DNA of 10,890 nt, taken from assembly GCA_021836225.1 (NCBI GenBank), contig JAKBJA010000065.1, forward strand, positions 1-10,890, read 5' to 3'. The translations under genes were made by a program, and so were the position numbers. This DNA is from Pseudomonadota bacterium (lineage in GTDB: Bacteria > Pseudomonadota > Gammaproteobacteria > Burkholderiales > Thiobacillaceae). Below are positions 9,801-10,890 of this stretch, one piece after another. Within the stretch, counting starts at the first letter, position 1; every line of letters begins with the position of its first letter. The notes beneath the pieces were generated by a model. It was not told the DNA's origin and searched no databases. It saw only the letters and a program-made list of their open reading frames with translations.

Positions 9801-10890
9801 GGCCATCTACCGGCGCGTGCCGGTCCTCGTGCGCGAGGGCGAGCCTGACGGCAATCCGTGGGGCCTCGAGTTTATGCGCATGTTCGATATGTCCAACGAC
9901 AGCCCGTTGTTTCGGACGGCGGCACAGCACGACGAGCTATCACGACCGGTCCCGCTCTATGAGGCCAAGATGGTCCATCAGTTCGACCATCGCTGGGCCA
10001 CTTACAAGGATGGCGGCGGCAGCGCGCGGGATGTCACCGATGGCGAGAAGGCTGATGCAAGTTTTCAGGTGCAGCCGCGCTATTGGGTAGAGGAAAGGGA
10101 GGTACTTTTACGGCTGGCCCGCTTGCCACGGCCTGTACTCCAGGCGGCCCGGGGTGGCGACGAAATGGAGGTCCGTATAGCCCTTGCCTCATGGGTCGCC
10201 GCTTACTGGCTGGGTTGCGGGGAGGAACCCTCGCGTAAGCGGCTCGGGCAGGTACTGGGCGCCCCCTACGCCGATATTTCCGATGATTGGGCCGCGTGGA
10301 AGGCGCTAGTGCCGTCGGCTTTGGAGCGGCCCCCCACGGACGAAGATTTCCGGCGCATCCGGGAGAGCGAGACGGCGCTATCCGCCTTGGAGGGATTGCT
10401 CGACGCCAAGAGTCCGCGGTGGCTCATGGGGTGGAGGGATATTGCGCGCTCCACTGACGAACGTACGGTGATAGCGTCGATAATGCCGCGAGTTGGTGTA
10501 GGGAATAACCTTCCATTGATGCTTATGGATTGGAGACATCCTGGTATTCATGGTGCCATGCTAGCGGCAAATCTATGTTCTATGATGTTGGACTTTGTAG
10601 CTCGGCATAAAGTGGGTGGAACGCATTTGAACTACTTCGTGTATAAACAACTGCCAATTGTACCTCCTTTTCTCCACACCGAGGCGAGTCGCGAGTATAT
10701 ATCTGCACGCGCTTTAGAGCTCACCTATACTGCCGATGAGCTCAAGCCCTGGGCGGAAGACCTGGGCTACACTGGGAAGCCGTTCCCATGGAACCCAGAG
10801 CGCCGCAGCGTGTTGCGAGCCGAACTCGATGCCTACTATGCACGACTTTATGGCCTTACGCGCGATGAACTACGCTATATCCTCAGATCG
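6838..10890 (+). CDS. drmMI: N6-adenine DNA methyltransferase, DISARM DrmMI / PglX-like, 3' partial
   Basis: The frame is open from ATG 6838 to the window end (1351 codons, no stop). ATG 6838 is the first start after the TAA of the SNF2 gene at 6826-6828. There is no convincing Shine-Dalgarno, so translation is probably coupled. Layout: a long N-terminal region (1-~460) with the NG-type stretch WGLVGNGDTLRL at 170-181; motif X, GSYYTP at 474-479; motif I (AdoMet binding), DPACGSGHF at 517-525; a charged insertion; catalytic motif IV, NPPW at 779-782; a probable target-recognition region; and a conserved tail with RHKVGGTHLNYF around 1256-1267 and KQLPIVPP at 1270-1277. The motif order X-I-IV is that of gamma-type N6-adenine methylases of the Eco57I, BREX PglX and DISARM DrmMI group. 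I see no PD-(D/E)XK nuclease in the N-terminus, so it is probably a methylase only. Inferred role: marking host DNA as self for the two motor proteins encoded upstream. The final residues (DELRYILRS) resemble the family's end region, so only a short piece is likely missing. The symbol follows from the DrmD neighbour and is less certain than the activity. Confidence 0.9.
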   Translation, partial: MKVSSPFVAITLEGGLFPAEFLNKVAHCEAKHQRPEDYRLARGLQVREEIERAWRIAQAEWRVYRDASRRADIAVPVLAQDWLVRLLKVVLGYEDIARCEPCSAGGRAFALSHTAEQGRVPLLLVARSFALDKGAPEFGEVVAETAHMSRRRSPHALLQEYLNAAGGPVWGLVGNGDTLRLVRENPSLTRPAYIEADLATMFDEEIFADFAVFWLSFHASRVTGDAHSILESWREAAHETGVRALADLRAGVIAALRQLGTGLVAHPDNTELRVRLESGALSLDTFFQQLLRLVYRLIFLLTAEDRDLLHAPGSDDQARTLYHAGYSASRLRERALRSRFHDAHGDLWETVRIVFEGLGTGCAPLALPALGGLFRADQCPDVMAARLANQHLLGAVRALAYFTTGETLSRVNFRDQDSEELGSVYESLLELHPRLYGAGALLRFGFLGTDNGDVQDATVREDAAVRGSERKRSGSYYTPDSLVQQLIKSALEPVIAQTLADYPEDPRAALLQLKVCDPACGSGHFLLAAARRLAHEVARVDAVADVPDEALRRHALREVVAHSIFGVDKNPLAVELCKTALWLEALEPGRPLGFLDHHIRCGDALVGVVDGTLPEAGVPPEVYKPLTGDDKEVCQRLARENRVALKALREQDACFAFSEALPGYSAPHESAFETLPEEDLRQVEAKATAWEEAERRSHDSTAWKLSDLFVAAFFTPKTEERADLCPTTRDLHRVMQGVPARAGVLEAAREMASAVQVFHWPLVFPEVFAQGGFDVVLGNPPWERVKLQEEEFFASRSERIAQASNKAERTRLIAALAIGDTSDQALYREFHAARYAAEAASQFVHGSGRYPLTGVGDVNTYALFAETFTHLVKPYGRAGFIVPSGIAADYSTKAFFEAVSTQGRLASLFDFENRKQLFPSVDSRQKFCLMTLGKDIAEAQFVFFATDVAQLSDPRRRFTLSPGDILRINPNTKTAPVFRSQRDAELTKAIYRRVPVLVREGEPDGNPWGLEFMRMFDMSNDSPLFRTAAQHDELSRPVPLYEAKMVHQFDHRWATYKDGGGSARDVTDGEKADASFQVQPRYWVEEREVLLRLARLPRPVLQAARGGDEMEVRIALASWVAAYWLGCGEEPSRKRLGQVLGAPYADISDDWAAWKALVPSALERPPTDEDFRRIRESETALSALEGLLDAKSPRWLMGWRDIARSTDERTVIASIMPRVGVGNNLPLMLMDWRHPGIHGAMLAANLCSMMLDFVARHKVGGTHLNYFVYKQLPIVPPFLHTEASREYISARALELTYTADELKPWAEDLGYTGKPFPWNPERRSVLRAELDAYYARLYGLTRDELRYILRS
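10441..10740 (+). other. Low-GC patch inside the methyltransferase gene
   Basis: GC falls from 68% (counted at 10321-10380) to 44% over 10501-10680 (79 of 180 bases), with intermediate values of 55% and 53% in the flanking 60-base blocks. The frame stays open, and the encoded residues include the conserved AANLCSMMLDFVARHKVGG motif. Codons here are AT-richer (ATA, AAT, CTA, TTG, TGT) than in the rest of the gene. This suggests a recombined segment, though a local constraint is possible. Confidence 0.75.

Noticed and set aside
10441..10740. Insertion sequence as the cause of the low-GC patch
   Set aside because: The frame is unbroken, conserved methyltransferase residues continue through it, and no inverted terminal repeats or target duplication are visible.
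2..10890. A complete classical class 1 or class 2 DISARM locus
   Set aside because: No separate DrmB or PLD-type DrmC gene is in the window, so completeness cannot be claimed from this sequence.

Overview
The window is almost entirely coding. It holds three large genes on the + strand, packed head to tail as one operon. The first is cut by the left edge and the third by the right edge. Gene 1 and gene 2 overlap by four bases (ATGA), and genes 2 and 3 are 9 bases apart. I see no RNA gene, CRISPR array, insertion sequence, promoter or terminator. There is no non-coding stretch longer than about 10 bases.

Organism: GC is high (68% counted in one 60-base block near the end, and similar by eye elsewhere), the standard genetic code is used, and genes are translationally coupled. 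This fits a high-GC bacterium, plausibly a proteobacterium, but nothing here fixes the taxon.

Layout: (1) Positions 2-3964 encode the C-terminal 1320 residues of a superfamily 2 helicase. It has the second RecA lobe, putative zinc-binding cysteine sets, a DUF1998 (MrfA-type zinc-binding, MZB) domain, and a C-terminal Vsr/DUF559-like nuclease fold. (2) Positions 3961-6828 encode a complete 955-residue SNF2-type ATPase that matches the DrmD family of class 1 DISARM. (3) Positions 6838-10890 encode at least 1351 residues of a large gamma-type N6-adenine DNA methyltransferase (motifs GSYYTP, DPACGSGHF and NPPW) that matches DrmMI and related BREX PglX-like enzymes.

How they work together (inference): this looks like a DISARM-related restriction-modification or anti-phage operon. 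The methyltransferase would mark host DNA, the SNF2 ATPase and the DUF1998 helicase would engage or move along unmarked invading DNA, and the nuclease tail of gene 1 could cut it. In classical DISARM the helicase (DrmA), DUF1998 protein (DrmB) and PLD nuclease (DrmC) are separate genes. Here one chain appears to combine helicase, DUF1998 and a different nuclease type. That fusion is the most interesting feature, followed by an EEAH (not DEAH) Walker B box in gene 2, a frame-shifting heptanucleotide repeat in gene 2, and a sharp low-GC patch in the methyltransferase C-terminus.
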